DNA from: Streptomyces cathayae | GTDB taxonomy: Bacteria; Actinomycetota; Actinomycetes; Streptomycetales; Streptomycetaceae | Assembly: GCF_029760955.1 (NCBI RefSeq) | Contig: NZ_CP121682.1 | Location: forward strand, 6,200,001-6,264,000 | Direction of reading: 5' to 3' | DNA length: 64,000 bases | Shown: piece after piece, positions 1-7,509 of the stretch | How positions within the stretch are numbered: the stretch's first letter is position 1 | Layout: the number at the start of each line of letters is the position of its first letter | Made by a program: the position numbers and the translations under genes | The notes under the pieces: generated by a model | The model's input: only the letters and a program-made list of their open reading frames with translations | The model's database searches: none | What the model was told of the DNA's origin: nothing

Positions 1-398
1 AGCTGGCCCTCGCCTGTGACCTGCGGATCGTCGCGGACGACGTCCAGTTCGCCATGCGCGAGACCAGCCTGGGGCTGGTACCGGACCTGACCGGCACGCA
101 TCCGCTGGTCGGGCTCGTCGGGTACGCCCGCGCGCTGGAGATCTGCGTGACCGGGCGGTTCGTCACGGCCGAGGAGGCCGTGAGCACCGGGCTGGCCAAC
201 CTCGCCGTGCCGGGCGACGAACTGGACTCGGCGGTGCGCGACCTCGCGGCGGCGCTGCTGGCCGCGCCCCGCGACGCCGTGATCGAGACGAAGGCGCTGC
301 TGCGGGGCGCCCAGGAGCGTACGTACGAGGAGCAGCGGATCGCCGAGCGCGCGGCCCAGGGCCGCAGGCTGCGGGACCTGGCCGGTCTCGGCGAGTGA
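1..398 (+). CDS. Enoyl-CoA hydratase/isomerase family protein, 3' part
   Basis: Only the C-terminal part is in the window; the frame is open from base 3 and the start lies upstream. The visible protein begins LALACDLRIVADDVQFAMRE, the crotonase-fold segment (ALACDLR) that follows the oxyanion-hole glycine region. It continues with the usual LGLVPDLTGT stretch and a helical trimerisation tail (VIETKALLRGA). Family members hydrate or isomerise acyl-CoA thioesters in the cytoplasm. The substrate cannot be read from the sequence. The fold call is firm; the exact reaction is not. Confidence 0.88.
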   Translation, partial: LALACDLRIVADDVQFAMRETSLGLVPDLTGTHPLVGLVGYARALEICVTGRFVTAEEAVSTGLANLAVPGDELDSAVRDLAAALLAAPRDAVIETKALLRGAQERTYEEQRIAERAAQGRRLRDLAGLGE

Positions 399-467
399 GG
401 GACCGGCGCCTCACCGATGAGGAACCGGTGAGGCGCGGCCGAGGCACGGGGGAGCCGGGGGAGAGCG

Positions 468-1226
468 TCAGTCGAGCGCCGTGACCAGTACCGCCACCGT
501 CGGGCGGTCCGGCAGGGCGGCCGACACCGCCGAGCGGACCGCTTGGGCCACGTCCACCGCCCGGTGGTCCGCCAGGGCGGCGAGGTCCACGCGCGCGTGA
601 CGGCGGGCCAGAGAGGCCCCACCGGGCTGCGGGTGAGCCGTCAGGTGCACCGGGTGGCCCAGGGTGCCCGTCAGCCGGGACACCCCCGGGACGGCGAGCG
701 CCGCGGCGGCCACCCGGCTCCCGTCGGAGTCACCGGGCTCCGGCGCGCCGGCCGGTGAGGCGTCGGCCGACCCGTCCGCGGGTCCGCCCGCCGCGTCCGG
801 CGCCGGACCCGGAGGCGGCCCGCCCCGCGGGTCCAGCAGTTCGGTCACCCGCAGGTCCACCTCCGCCACCACCAGCCCGATCCGCTCCGCCGCGGCCCGC
901 GACAGCACCGCCCGCAGCCGGTCCGCCGTCACCGGCAGCGGCTCGGCCGCCGTGGCCGCGAACCGGACCGTCACCCGCAGCGCTCCCGGCGGCAGAGCGC
1001 TCGGCGGGGGCGGCACCACCGGCTCACCGGCGTCCCGCGGATCGGCGAGCGCGATCCGCACTTCGTCCACGCGCACGTCCGGTGAGTCCCGCACCACCGC
1101 GCGCCGCAGGGCCTGCCCGGCGGCCGCTTCGGAGATCCACGCGCCGTCCCGCGCTCCGCCCAGGGGCACAAGCCTGCCCAGTCCCAACTGCTGTCGCACT
1201 GTCCGCGTCCACCGGTCCGCCGTCAT
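468..1226 (-). CDS. Hypothetical protein beside the Asp23 cluster (P10-like name in databases)
   Basis: A 252-residue protein read from ATG at 1226 (MTADRWTRTVRQQLGLG). The open frame continues upstream to 1514, but that extension lies over the divergent Asp23 gene and its promoter, so I reject it. The N-terminal part looks folded; a Gly/Pro/Ala-rich linker (around DPRGGPPPGPAPDAAGG) separates it from a C-terminal part containing VPGVSRLTGTLG and VDVAQAVRSAVSAALPD. That C-terminal part resembles the Asp23/Gls24 pattern seen next door. Similar Streptomyces proteins carry the uninformative label nucleopolyhedrovirus P10 family. It is divergent from the Asp23 operon with 88 bp between starts, so a shared envelope-stress role is inferred. 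Confidence 0.7.
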   Translation of the reverse strand: MTADRWTRTVRQQLGLGRLVPLGGARDGAWISEAAAGQALRRAVVRDSPDVRVDEVRIALADPRDAGEPVVPPPPSALPPGALRVTVRFAATAAEPLPVTADRLRAVLSRAAAERIGLVVAEVDLRVTELLDPRGGPPPGPAPDAAGGPADGSADASPAGAPEPGDSDGSRVAAAALAVPGVSRLTGTLGHPVHLTAHPQPGGASLARRHARVDLAALADHRAVDVAQAVRSAVSAALPDRPTVAVLVTALD

Positions 1227-1314
1227 TCCTCCAGCCTGCCGTATCCACGGCGCGCCACCACGCAACCACGCATACGGTGGGCATGTGGACGACGACCGGA
1301 AGGGACGTGCACCG

Positions 1315-1809
1315 ATGAGCGACATGACGGAGGGCGGCTCGACGAGGGCCAGCGACCTCGAGAAGAGCGCGCCGGACACCTCCGGGCGCAAGGGGCCGGG
1401 CACCCGGCGCGGCGGCGGCGACCCCGCCACCCGCGGCCGCACCACGATCGCCGACGGCGTCGTGGAGAAGATCGCCGGTCTCGCCGCGCGGGACGTGCTC
1501 GGCGTGCACACCATGGGCAGCGGCCTGTCCCGGACCTTCGGGGCCGTGCGCGACCGGGTGCCGGGCGGGGCGAAATCGGTGACGCGTGGAGTGAAGGCCG
1601 AGGTCGGCGAGGTGCAGACCGCGCTGGATCTGGAGATCGTCGTCGACTACGGCGTCTCCATCAGCGATGTCGCCAAGGCCGTGCGGGAGAACGTCGTCGC
1701 GGCGGTCGAGCGGATGACCGGTCTCGAGGTGGTCGAGGTCAACATCGCGGTGAGCGACGTGAAGCTGCCGGACGAGGAGGACGAGGAGTCGGAGAGCCGC
1801 CTCCAGTGA
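1315..1809 (+). CDS. Asp23/Gls24 family envelope stress response protein
   Basis: A 164-residue protein. The first 40 residues are charged and disordered. The Asp23/Gls24 domain follows: TTIADGVVEKIAGLAARDVLGVH, then a variable loop, then LDLEIVVDYGVSISDVAKAV and VERMTGLEVVEVNIAVSDV. The C-terminus is acidic (DEEDEESES). In Firmicutes, Asp23 is anchored to the membrane by AmaP and responds to cell-wall stress. An AmaP-like gene lies four genes downstream here. It starts the plus-strand run of five genes at 1315-3637. The ATG at 1315 was chosen because the longer frame runs back over the divergent gene. Confidence 0.9.
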   Translation: MSDMTEGGSTRASDLEKSAPDTSGRKGPGTRRGGGDPATRGRTTIADGVVEKIAGLAARDVLGVHTMGSGLSRTFGAVRDRVPGGAKSVTRGVKAEVGEVQTALDLEIVVDYGVSISDVAKAVRENVVAAVERMTGLEVVEVNIAVSDVKLPDEEDEESESRLQ

Positions 1810-1855
1810 GGCGACCCGTGATGAGCCGAGGAGCTGAGGAACTGAGGAGAGCACC

Positions 1856-2041
1856 ATGAACATGGCCGTGGTCGGCATGATCGCCGGCATGGCGCTGGGC
1901 TTCGCCGGATACTTCGGCGGATTCGGGGCTTTCGTCCTGGTGGCCGCGTTGGGGGCCGTAGGTTTCGTCGCCGGGCGGTTCCTCCAGGGAGACCTGGAGC
2001 TCGGTGACTTTTTCCGTCCCCGTGACGATCGTCGGAGGTGA
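1856..2041 (+). CDS. Small two-helix membrane protein of the Asp23 cluster
   Basis: A 61-residue protein with two hydrophobic stretches (MNMAVVGMIAGMALGFAGYF and GAFVLVAALGAVGFVAGRF) and a charged tail DFFRPRDDRRR. The GAGGAG element at 1843-1848 sits about 8 bases before the ATG. Its place between two Asp23 genes matches the small DUF2273-like membrane protein found in many Asp23/Gls24 operons, where it probably helps attach Asp23 to the membrane. Its stop overlaps the GTG alternative start of the next gene. Function is inferred from position and topology. Confidence 0.8.
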   Translation: MNMAVVGMIAGMALGFAGYFGGFGAFVLVAALGAVGFVAGRFLQGDLELGDFFRPRDDRRR

Positions 2042-2046
2042 CACCG

Positions 2047-2427
2047 GTGAGCACGGGGGAAGACGGGGCCGACGGCGCCCGCGTCGTCATGCCGCCGGGT
2101 GAGCGCGGTGCGACCAGGATCGCCGACCGGGTGGTCGCGAAGATCGCCTCCCAGGCGGCCCGTGAGGCGCTCGGACCGCTGCCCCCGGACGCCGAGCCGC
2201 CGCACGCCACGGTCGTCGTCCACAGCGACGACACCGCGCGGGTCCGCGTCCACGTCGAACTCGGCTATCCCGGCGACATCGGCGGCCGGTGCGGGCGGGT
2301 ACGCCGCCAGGTGGTCGAGCGGGTGTCCGTGCTGGCGGGCATGCAGGTGCCGGAGGTCGTCGTCCAGGTGGAACGGCTGCACCTGGCGGCGGCACCGGGC
2401 GCGGCACGGGGGAGGAGGACCCGATGA
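2047..2427 (+). CDS. Second Asp23/Gls24 family protein
   Basis: A 126-residue protein when read from GTG 2047, which lies about 8 bases after GGAGG at 2034-2038; an in-frame GTG at 2038 is the alternative. The pattern RGATRIADRVVAKIASQAAREALG matches the start of the Asp23 domain in the first paralogue. It is followed by ATVVVHSDDTARVRVHVELGYP and VSVLAGMQVPEVVVQVERL. It lacks the acidic tail of the first paralogue. Its stop overlaps the ATG of the next gene (ATGA at 2424-2427), so the two are likely translationally coupled. Confidence 0.85.
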   Translation: MSTGEDGADGARVVMPPGERGATRIADRVVAKIASQAAREALGPLPPDAEPPHATVVVHSDDTARVRVHVELGYPGDIGGRCGRVRRQVVERVSVLAGMQVPEVVVQVERLHLAAAPGAARGRRTR

Positions 2428-3053
2428 GCGAACCCGGAGCCGCCGAGCAGCCCGCGGGCACCGTCCTGGAGAAGACACCGCCGCCCGGGCCGGTCGGCGC
2501 CGCGGCCCCGGGCCCCCGGCGCTTCTGGTCGGCGCGCAAGGTCCCCGCGGGCCTGCTCGCACTGCTGCTCCTGGTGATCGCGGTGGCGTTCCTGTACGAC
2601 ATCGTCGCGGTGCGCGCCGGCCGGCCCGCGATGGGCTGGCGCCGGGAACTGGCCCGCCAACTGGCCGAACGGCCCCTGGACGACGTCTGGGTGCTGCTGG
2701 GCGCCGGGATCGCCGCCGCCCTCGGGCTCTGGCTGCTCCTGCTGGCCCTCACCCCCGGGCTGCGGGCCCTGCTCCCGATGCGCCGCACCCACCCCGACGT
2801 CCGCGCCGCACTCGACCGGGACGCGGCGGCGATGGCGCTGCGGGACCGGGCCATGGAGATCGCCGGGGTGCAGACGGCGCGGGTACGGGTGACCCGCAGG
2901 CGGGCCGACGTCCGCGCGGTGTCGCACTTCCGTGAACTGGACGACGTACGGGCCGACCTGGACGCGGTACTCGCCGACGCCGTCGGGGGCCTGGGGCTGT
3001 CCCGGCCGCCCGCCCTGTCGGTGCGGGTACGACGTCCCGGCCGGAAGGGGTGA
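2424..3053 (+). CDS. DUF6286-type membrane protein of the Asp23 cluster
   Basis: A 209-residue protein with a Pro-rich cytoplasmic N-terminus and two membrane helices (GLLALLLLVIAVAFLYDIVA near 45-65 and LLGAGIAAALGLWLLLLAL near 92-112). A soluble C-terminal domain follows (LRDRAMEIAGVQTARVRVTRRRADVRAV and LSRPPALSVRVRR). That soluble part resembles the Asp23-like/AmaP C-terminal fold, with an alternating beta pattern and a helix. It is coupled to the preceding gene by an ATGA overlap, and GGAGGAGG lies just upstream. It probably works with AmaP as a membrane scaffold for the Asp23 proteins. Confidence 0.8.
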   Translation: MSEPGAAEQPAGTVLEKTPPPGPVGAAAPGPRRFWSARKVPAGLLALLLLVIAVAFLYDIVAVRAGRPAMGWRRELARQLAERPLDDVWVLLGAGIAAALGLWLLLLALTPGLRALLPMRRTHPDVRAALDRDAAAMALRDRAMEIAGVQTARVRVTRRRADVRAVSHFRELDDVRADLDAVLADAVGGLGLSRPPALSVRVRRPGRKG

Positions 3054-3058
3054 GGCCG

Positions 3059-3637
3059 GTGAACAGGATCGTCAACCGTGTGCTGCTCGGGATCACGGGC
3101 CTGCTCCTGGTGGCCCTCGGCGGGGCCGTGCTGGCCGTCGGGCTGGGAGCGCCGGCGCCCTCCTGGTGGCTGCACCACGGACGGCACGACGTCCTGCTGA
3201 GCGACGCCGAGCGGACCCGGTGGCGGGACACGGGCTGGTGGTGGCCCGTCGTGATCGCCGCACTCGCGGTCCTCGTCCTGCTCCTGCTCTGGTGGCTGGT
3301 CGCGGTCCTGCGCCGGCGCCGGCCGGCCGAGGTGTTCGTCGACACCGGCGACGGCGACGGAGCGGTCCTGCGCGGCCGGGCCCTGGAGGCGGTCCTCGCC
3401 GAGGAGGCGGGCGGGCTGGACGGCGTCGACCAGGCCCACGTCCGGCTGACCGGCCGCCGCGGTGCCCCGCGGACCCACGTCCGCCTCCGCCTGGAGCCCC
3501 ACGTCGACCCCGGCACCGCGCTGAAGACCCTCACCACCGGAGCCCTCACCCATGCCCGTGAGGCGGCGGGCCTGGCCACCCTCCCGGCCGAGGTCCGCCT
3601 GCGAGCGGTCAAACACCGCGCGGAACGCGTCAGCTGA
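3059..3637 (+). CDS. AmaP-like alkaline shock membrane anchor protein
   Basis: A 192-residue protein from GTG 3059, preceded by GGAAGGGG; the in-frame GTG at 3050 is less well placed. It has an N-terminal helix (VLLGITGLLLVALGGAVLAV) and an extracytoplasmic loop rich in Trp/His. A second helix (VVIAALAVLVLLLLWWLVAV) follows, then a basic stop RRRR and a cytoplasmic domain with VLRGRALEAVLAEEAGGLDGVDQAHVRL. This is the AmaP layout: two N-terminal helices and a C-terminal Asp23-like domain that recruits Asp23 to the membrane. It is the last gene of the plus-strand cluster. Confidence 0.82.
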   Translation: MNRIVNRVLLGITGLLLVALGGAVLAVGLGAPAPSWWLHHGRHDVLLSDAERTRWRDTGWWWPVVIAALAVLVLLLLWWLVAVLRRRRPAEVFVDTGDGDGAVLRGRALEAVLAEEAGGLDGVDQAHVRLTGRRGAPRTHVRLRLEPHVDPGTALKTLTTGALTHAREAAGLATLPAEVRLRAVKHRAERVS

Positions 3638-3686
3638 CCCCGGCCCCCGCCCCGGAACCGGACGGACCCCGGCGCCGGACGCGCCC

Positions 3687-4442
3687 CTAGAACCCGTGCC
3701 GCACCCCGCCGTCCACCGGGACCATGACGCCGGTGACGTAGGAGGCGGCCGGGGAGAGGAGGAAGGCCGCGGTGCGGCCGAACTCGGCCGGGGTGCCGTA
3801 GCGGCGCAGGGGGATGCGGGACTGGGCCGCCTGACGGGTGGCCTCCGGGTCGGCGGAGAGGGCGTCGAGTTCCCGGACCCGGTCCGTGTCGATCCGCCCG
3901 GGAAGCACCCCCACGACGCGGATGCCGCGCGGGCCCAGCTCGTCCGCGAGGGACTTGGCGAAGCCGGCGAGCCCGGGGCGCAGGCCGTTGGAGATGGTCA
4001 GGCCGGGGAGCGGTTCGTACACCGAGCCGGACAGCACGAAGCCGATGACCCCGCCCTCGCCCAGCTCCGCGGCGGCGGCACGGGCCAGTCGTACCGCGCC
4101 CAGGAACACCGACTCGAACGCCGACCGCCACTGCTCGTCGGTGGTGTCGGCGACGAACCCGGGCGGCGGTCCGCCCACGCTGACGAGGAGGCCGTCGAAA
4201 CGGTGGAACCGCTCACGCGCGGTCGCGATCAGCCGCGCCGGTGTCCGGGGGTCGGCGTTGTCGACCGCCACGCCGACCGCGTTCGGCCCGAGACCGGCGA
4301 CCGCCTCGGCGACGCTCTGCTCCTCCCGCCCCGTGACGACCACCTTCGCACCGTCCGCGACCAGCTCGCGCGCGGCGGCGTTGCCCAGCCCGCGGGTCGC
4401 CCCGGTGACGACGTACACCCGGTCCTTCAGTCCAAGATCCAT
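3687..4442 (-). CDS. SDR family oxidoreductase with non-canonical active site
   Basis: A 251-residue short-chain dehydrogenase/reductase. The NAD(P)-binding motif TGATRGLG lies near residue 14. The C-terminal pattern YVTGVMVPVDGG is typical of FabG-like enzymes. In place of the usual Tyr-x3-Lys helix (YSASKAAL) it has SNGLRPGLAGFAKSLADELG, so the catalytic Tyr reads Ser and the Lys reads Arg. It also has VGGPPPG where NNAG is expected. It may use altered chemistry or bind without classical reduction. It ends 50 bases from the convergent AmaP gene and starts 5 bases after the stop of the GH15 gene, so the two probably form one transcript. Confidence 0.85.
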   Translation of the reverse strand: MDLGLKDRVYVVTGATRGLGNAAARELVADGAKVVVTGREEQSVAEAVAGLGPNAVGVAVDNADPRTPARLIATARERFHRFDGLLVSVGGPPPGFVADTTDEQWRSAFESVFLGAVRLARAAAAELGEGGVIGFVLSGSVYEPLPGLTISNGLRPGLAGFAKSLADELGPRGIRVVGVLPGRIDTDRVRELDALSADPEATRQAAQSRIPLRRYGTPAEFGRTAAFLLSPAASYVTGVMVPVDGGVRHGF

Positions 4443-4446
4443 GGCC

Positions 4447-6237
4447 CTATTCTGCCTCTTCTGCCTTTTCGCCCCCGAACAGGGCGAGGGCGGTGTTCAC
4501 CAGGCCGATGTGGCTGAACGCCTGCGGGAAGTTGCCCAGCAGCCGCCCGCCCACCGCGTCGTACTCCTCCGCCAGCAGACCCACGTCGTTGGCCAGCCCC
4601 AGCAGCCGCTCGAACAGCTCGCGTGCCTGATCCGTCCGGCCCGCCATGTGCAGGGCGTCCGCGAGCCAGAACGAGCACACCAGGAACGTGCCCTCCTCAC
4701 CGGGCAGGCCGTCGACGGGCGCGGCGTCCGGGGTGTAGCGGCGTACGAACCCGTCCTGGCCCAGCTCCGCGCGGATCGCGTCGATCGTGCCGAGCACCCG
4801 GGGATCGTCGGGCGGCAGAAAACCCACCCGGGGGATCAGCAGCAGCGCGGCGTCCAGTTCGCGCGAGCCGTAGGACTGCGTGAACGTGTTGCGCTCCTTG
4901 TCGTACCCCTTCTCGCACACGTCACGGTGCACCTCGTCGCGCAACGCGCGCCAGCCGTCGAGGTCGCCCCCGAGGTCCGGGCTTTCCTCCAGGAGGCCTA
5001 CCGCACGGTCCGCGGCCACCCACACCATCACCTTGGAGTGCACGAAGTGGCGGCGGCCGCCGCGCACCTCCCACAGCCCCTCGTCCGGCTGCCGCCAGGC
5101 CGTGCGCAGGAAGTCCAGCAGCACGGTCTGCAGGGCCCACACGTCCGGGCGCGGGGGCAGGCCCGAACGCCGGGCCAGCGCCAGCGAGTCCACGACCTCG
5201 CCGTACACGTCCAGCTGGAGCTGGTTGACGGCGTCGTTGCCGACCCGTACCGGGGTGGCGCCGCCGAAGCCGGACAGCCACGGCAGCTCGGACTCGGGCA
5301 GCCGCCGCTCGCCCGCCAGCCCGTACATGATCTGCAGATCCGCCGGATCGCCCGCGACCGCGCGCAGCAGCCAGTCGCGCCAGGCCTCCGCCTCCTCCTG
5401 GTACCCGGCCGCCAGCAGCGCGCTCAGGGTCAGCGTGGAGTCGCGCAGCCAGCAGAAGCGGTAGTCCCAGTTGCGTACCCCGCCCGGCTCCTCCGGCAGC
5501 GAGGTGGTGGGCGCGGCGACGATCCCCCCGGTGGGGGAGTAGGTGAGCGCCTTGAGCGTGATCAGGGACCGCACCACCGCGTCCCGGTGCGGGCCGGTGT
5601 AACGGCACCGGGACGCCCACGCGCGCCAGTCGGCGATGCTGTGCCGCAGCGAGGAGTACGGGTCGACCAGCGGCGGGCGCGGCTCGTGGGAGGGGTGCCA
5701 GGTGAGGACGAACGCGACCCGTTCGCCCGGCCCGACCGTGAACTCGGAGTGCGTGCCGAGGTCCTCGCCCCAGGTGGGCACCTCCGGCACACTGCGCAGC
5801 CACGCCGAGTCCGGCCCCGCGACCGCCACCCGGTGGCCGTCGGCCCTGCGCATCCAGGGCACCACCGAGCCGTAGTCGAAACGCAGCCGCAGCGTGCTGC
5901 GGACGGTCACCTCGCCGCGTACGCCCTCGACGATGCGCACCAGGTCGGGGGCGCGGTCGCGCTGCGGCATCAGGTCGGTGACGCGCACCGCGCCCTCGTC
6001 GGTCTCCCACTCGGTGTCCAGGACGAGGGTGTCCCGGCGGTAGGCGCGGCGCGTGTACCGCTCGGCGCCCAGCGGCGCGATGCGCCAGTGACCGTTGTCC
6101 TCGTCGCCGAGCAGCCGGGCGAAGCAGGCGCCGGAGTCGAAGCGGGGCAGGCAGAGCCAGTCGACGGACCCGTCCGCGCCCACCAGGGCAGCGGTCTGTT
6201 CGTCGCCGATGAGCGCGTAGTCCTCGATACGGTGCAC
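4447..6237 (-). CDS. Glycoside hydrolase family 15 protein (glucoamylase/trehalase-like)
   Basis: About 596 residues. The N-terminal beta domain begins IEDYALIGDEQTAALVGADG and carries SVDWLCLPRFDSG. The C-terminal (alpha/alpha)6 domain carries RNWDYRFCWLRDS and GLPGEEGTFLVCSFWLADAL, which hold the catalytic Glu candidates. Family members hydrolyse alpha-glucosidic bonds; actinobacterial homologues include a cytoplasmic trehalase. There is no signal peptide, so the protein is probably cytoplasmic. The start is uncertain: I prefer GTG 6237 next to the conserved IEDYALIGD; a TTG at 6270 directly after a stop codon is the longest option. Neither has a clear ribosome-binding site. Confidence 0.88.
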   Translation of the reverse strand: MHRIEDYALIGDEQTAALVGADGSVDWLCLPRFDSGACFARLLGDEDNGHWRIAPLGAERYTRRAYRRDTLVLDTEWETDEGAVRVTDLMPQRDRAPDLVRIVEGVRGEVTVRSTLRLRFDYGSVVPWMRRADGHRVAVAGPDSAWLRSVPEVPTWGEDLGTHSEFTVGPGERVAFVLTWHPSHEPRPPLVDPYSSLRHSIADWRAWASRCRYTGPHRDAVVRSLITLKALTYSPTGGIVAAPTTSLPEEPGGVRNWDYRFCWLRDSTLTLSALLAAGYQEEAEAWRDWLLRAVAGDPADLQIMYGLAGERRLPESELPWLSGFGGATPVRVGNDAVNQLQLDVYGEVVDSLALARRSGLPPRPDVWALQTVLLDFLRTAWRQPDEGLWEVRGGRRHFVHSKVMVWVAADRAVGLLEESPDLGGDLDGWRALRDEVHRDVCEKGYDKERNTFTQSYGSRELDAALLLIPRVGFLPPDDPRVLGTIDAIRAELGQDGFVRRYTPDAAPVDGLPGEEGTFLVCSFWLADALHMAGRTDQARELFERLLGLANDVGLLAEEYDAVGGRLLGNFPQAFSHIGLVNTALALFGGEKAEEAE

Positions 6238-6293
6238 GAGGTGCGGATGCCCGGCCGCCGGGGGCGGCAATCAGGGGCGGCGCCGAGCGTGCT

Positions 6294-7097
6294 CTAGACA
6301 GCCGCGGGCTGGCCGGTCTCCGCCGCGTCCGCCGTCCCGGCAGCCGCCTGCTCCGCCCGCTCCCGTACCTCGCGGCGGACCAGGACCACCCAGCCGACGG
6401 GGACGCCCGCGGCGAACAGCCACCACTGGACGGCGTACGCCATGTGCGGGCCGATCTCGTCGTGCACGGGTTCGGCGATCAGCTGCGGGGTGTCACCGCC
6501 CGGTCCGGGCTCCGTCAGGTCGACGTAGCCGCCGAGGACCTCCCTGCCGAGCCGCTCGGCCTCCAGCTCGCTGTTGATCAGCATGATCTGCCGGTCGGGC
6601 AGGCCCTCGAGGTTCTTGATGCCGCTGTCCTCGGTCGTCTGGTCCTGCATCAGCCGCCCGGTGACGGTGATCTCGCCCTCGGGCGGCGGGGGGATCTCCG
6701 GGAACGCGCTCTGGCTCGGGCCGTCCGAGGGCACCCAGCCCCGGTTGACCAGCAGGATCCTGCCGTCCTCGAGGACGAACGGGGTCAGCACGTGGTAGCC
6801 GACCTCGTCGTCCGCGTTGGTACGGCGGCGCACGACGACCTCGTCGGCGGTGTCGAAGCTCCCCTTCGCCGTCACCCTGCGGTACAGGTGCTCGTGCTCA
6901 ACCTTCGCTCCGGGCGAGGTCAGGGACCTGGCGGGCACCGGCTCGGCCGCCAGGGAGTTGGCGATCACCTGGTTCAGGGCGACCCGGCGCTCATGACGGT
7001 GCAACTGCCAGAAGCCCAGCTCGACCATCGTCGGGATGAGCACGAGTGCCAGAAAGGTGAGGATCACCCACTGGCGGGACAACAGGAAGCGGTACAC
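6294..7097 (-). CDS. SURF1 family protein
   Basis: A 267-residue protein from GTG 7097 (VYRFLLSRQWVILTFLALV). The longer frame to 7445 overlaps the zinc-ribbon gene and does not look like protein. One membrane helix lies at each end (VILTFLALVLIPTMVELGFWQL and MAYAVQWWLFAAGVPVGWVVLV), with the SURF1 core between them. The core includes GYHVLTPFVLEDGRILLVNRGWVP, the family hallmark. SURF1 proteins assist assembly of haem-copper oxidases, probably by handling haem a. The tail is Ala/Glu-rich. It lies upstream of the GH15 gene on the same strand, 56 bases or less away depending on that gene's start. Confidence 0.93.
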   Translation of the reverse strand: MYRFLLSRQWVILTFLALVLIPTMVELGFWQLHRHERRVALNQVIANSLAAEPVPARSLTSPGAKVEHEHLYRRVTAKGSFDTADEVVVRRRTNADDEVGYHVLTPFVLEDGRILLVNRGWVPSDGPSQSAFPEIPPPPEGEITVTGRLMQDQTTEDSGIKNLEGLPDRQIMLINSELEAERLGREVLGGYVDLTEPGPGGDTPQLIAEPVHDEIGPHMAYAVQWWLFAAGVPVGWVVLVRREVRERAEQAAAGTADAAETGQPAAV

Positions 7098-7147
7098 CCC
7101 ACGACCGTACAACCAGGGCCATGGGGTGTATTCAGGCGGGTGCGTCC

Positions 7148-7381
7148 TCACACCCGGTCGACGATGCCCGCCCTTCCCTCCGCGCGGGCGCAGTGGGCGC
7201 CGCAGTACCAGTGGCCCTCGGCCTCCACGCCCTGGCCGATGATCTGCACCCGGCAGTGCTCGCAGATCGGGGCCATCCGGTGGATCGCACAGGAGAAGCA
7301 GTCGAAGACGTGCACCGCGCCCTGCGCGTGCACCTCGAAGGTCATTCCGTAACTGTTGCCGCACACTTCGCATGTCGCCAT
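7148..7381 (-). CDS. Small zinc-ribbon protein
   Basis: A 77-residue protein, MATCEVCGNSYGMTFEVH..., with three Cys pairs: CEVC near residue 4, CFSC near 28 and CEHC near 40. YCGAHC near 60 adds a fourth. There are nearby His residues (H18, H24, H34). This makes two treble-clef or ribbon zinc sites likely. Related small Streptomyces proteins are conserved but uncharacterised. It starts about 130 bases from the exonuclease gene on the same strand and ends 51 bases before SURF1. A metal-linked role beside SURF1 is possible but unproven. Confidence 0.82.
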   Translation of the reverse strand: MATCEVCGNSYGMTFEVHAQGAVHVFDCFSCAIHRMAPICEHCRVQIIGQGVEAEGHWYCGAHCARAEGRAGIVDRV

Positions 7382-7509
7382 GCGCCACAGGGTGGGCCCA
7401 CCGGTCCGGTACGGGCGAGCGGGCGGCGGGCGAGTCGTCCGGCAATCACCCGTCCGTACGGTCCTTTGGACCCGGCGGGCGGACGGCGCCCCGCCGGCCG
7501 TCGGCGCGG

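Noticed and set aside
3838..6297. Plus-strand frame of 819 residues opposite the SDR and GH15 genes
   Set aside because: Antisense shadow of two well-recognised proteins; it has no recognisable domain.
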